Assembly (NCBI GenBank): GCA_027023345.1
Contig: JALVVO010000242.1
Coordinates: forward strand, 1-6,954
Source: Thermaceae bacterium
GTDB lineage: Bacteria; Deinococcota; Deinococci; Deinococcales; Marinithermaceae
Length of the DNA: 6,954 bases
Direction: 5' to 3'
Position 1 is the stretch's first letter. Each line of letters begins with the position of its first letter. Positions 6,139 through 6,954 of this stretch are shown piece after piece. The notes under the pieces are model-generated. The model did not search any database. It was not told the origin of the DNA and saw only the letters and a program-made list of their open reading frames with translations. Both the position numbers and the translations under genes were made by a program.

Positions 6139-6954
6139 TTGCGGGTCCCGCCTCCGCTCTACCGTCGGATCGCGGCCCGCCTGGCCTGGCGGAAGCGAGT
6201 GGGGCTGGGGTTTTTGCTTTTTTCGCTCGGCGCTGCGCTCTTTCTCCTAAGCGGCGCGCGCGCCTGGCTTGGCCTGCCCCTGCTCGCCCTTTTCTACCCC
6301 GCCCGGTGGGAGGAGGAAAGGGCGCTTCGGTATCTGGACCGATGGGGCCTCGCCTACCGGGCCTGGCTCGAGGCCGACCCCGGGGATCCCCTCTACCCCG
6401 AGCTCGCCCGGGCGGCCGAGGCCCAGGCCCAAAGGGTGCGACCGCCCCGCTTCCCCCTTTTGGGGCTCGCCGCCCTCTTGGTCCTTTGGGCGGCGCTCGG
6501 GCTTTGGGCACCGTCGGGCCCCGGGGCTCCGGAGGAGGTCGCCCGACCGGCTTCGGCGCCGGAAAGGCCCCGTCCCGCCGGCGGTGCCGCCCCGGCGCCC
6601 GAAGAACCCCCCGAGGAGGCCGGAAAAGCCACCTCCCCTTCGGCTCTCCCCCGCTCCGAGGCGCGCCCGGGGGAGGAAGCCGGGGAAAAGAGCGCGGAGA
6701 CGCCCGGGGGCGCCGGCCCCGAGGCCGCGCGCCCGGCCCCGGGGCCGGCGAAAGACCGTCCTCGGCCCGGCGAGGAGGCCGGGTCCGATGGGGCGGGCCG
6801 AAGGCTCCCCGGCGGCGCCGAATCCGGGTCGGAAGCGGCGGAAGGGGCCCCACCGGAAGACGGAAAGGCGCTCGGCCGGGCGGCCTCCGGCCCTGCGGCG
6901 AAGGGGGCGCCCGCTTGGGGGGCGGGCCCCGACGATTCCGGCGTGGCCCCGGTG
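6139..6954 (+). CDS. Unrecognised membrane protein with long disordered Ala/Pro/Gly/Glu-rich tail (3'-partial)
   Basis: The frame stays open for 272 codons to the window edge and contains no ATG. I do not recognise the family. The start is TTG, one base after the ppa stop. The frame is closed upstream by TGA at 6061 with no ATG, GTG or TTG between, so TTG 6139 is the first possible start; GTG 6199 would fall at the edge of the first helix. Seen in order: a basic N-terminus (YRRIAARLAWRKR, 8-20); a hydrophobic stretch of two possible helices (about 21-38 and 42-53); a charged, Trp-rich segment (55-104) with WEEERALRYLDRWGLAYRAW (57-76); a third helix FPLLGLAALLVLWAALGLW (105-123); then about 150 residues almost without hydrophobics and with no Cys or Met, holding three copies of a PxEEAG-like motif. 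Positive charges suggest an internal N-terminus and middle segment and an external tail. There is no clear Shine-Dalgarno site, so coupling to ppa is likely. That it is real is well supported by the hydrophobic pattern and frame; its role is unknown. Confidence 0.72.
   Translation, partial: MRVPPPLYRRIAARLAWRKRVGLGFLLFSLGAALFLLSGARAWLGLPLLALFYPARWEEERALRYLDRWGLAYRAWLEADPGDPLYPELARAAEAQAQRVRPPRFPLLGLAALLVLWAALGLWAPSGPGAPEEVARPASAPERPRPAGGAAPAPEEPPEEAGKATSPSALPRSEARPGEEAGEKSAETPGGAGPEAARPAPGPAKDRPRPGEEAGSDGAGRRLPGGAESGSEAAEGAPPEDGKALGRAASGPAAKGAPAWGAGPDDSGVAPV
6610..6783 (+). repeat. Three spaced PxEEAG-like motif copies in the disordered tail
   Basis: The tail of the membrane protein repeats PEEAG (6610-6624), PGEEAG (6667-6684) and PGEEAG (6766-6783). 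The last two copies sit in similar contexts (ARPGEEAGEK and PRPGEEAGSD). The codons differ between copies, so this is an old or composition-driven repeat, not a recent duplication. It may be only a by-product of low complexity. Confidence 0.4.

Noticed and set aside
6733..6748. 16-bp perfect palindrome CCGGCCCCGGGGCCGG
   Set aside because: It lies in nearly pure G/C low-complexity coding DNA (RPAPGPA), where such palindromes arise readily by chance.
6134..6853. - strand Arg/Pro-rich open frame opposite the membrane gene
   Set aside because: It has no recognisable motif or membrane pattern, and runs of PRG-type residues are expected antisense to A/P/G-coding GC-rich DNA. The + strand frame shows clear membrane helices.

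Overview
The window is about 70% GC with a strong preference for G or C at third codon positions. Its genes look like those of a thermophile of the Deinococcota, Thermales-like (Thermus and relatives). This rests on the gene repertoire, the resemblance from memory of the pyrophosphatase to the Thermus thermophilus enzyme, TTG starts, TAG stops and a leaderless-type promoter. No rRNA, tRNA, CRISPR array or transposase is visible, and protein-coding genes fill almost the whole window.

Layout. (1) Bases 1-2273, + strand: the 3' part of a gamma-alpha fused 2-oxoacid:ferredoxin oxidoreductase subunit (korA-like, cut by the left edge), with its beta subunit (korB-like) starting on the next base. 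Together they form a CoA-acylating 2-oxoacid decarboxylase that reduces ferredoxin. The left edge carries a perfect 26-bp inverted repeat that may be a contig-end artefact. (2) Bases 2270-5532, - strand: a peptide/nickel-family ABC importer transcribed dppA (binding protein), dppB and dppC (permeases), with a 7-nt gap and an 8-nt overlap. Its last gene collides tail to tail with korB, the two TAG stops sharing one CTAG. No ATPase genes are present and there is no room for them directly downstream. (3) Bases 5533-5603: a 71-bp divergent control region. It holds a good candidate promoter for dppA, a 15-nt palindrome overlapping that promoter's -10 box, and a leaderless-type -10 for ppa. (4) Bases 5604-6137, + strand: a complete family I inorganic pyrophosphatase. 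(5) Bases 6139-6954, + strand: a gene running off the right edge, one base after the ppa stop, starting with TTG and containing no ATG. It encodes an unrecognised protein with membrane segments and a long Ala/Pro/Gly/Glu-rich, probably disordered tail.

Working together: korAB feeds low-potential electrons and acyl-CoA into central metabolism, dpp imports peptides or a related solute, and ppa removes pyrophosphate made by biosynthesis. Nothing in the sequence links these into a single novel system. The points most worth a second look are the unrecognised membrane gene behind ppa, the palindrome-bearing divergent promoter region, and the inverted repeat at the left edge.
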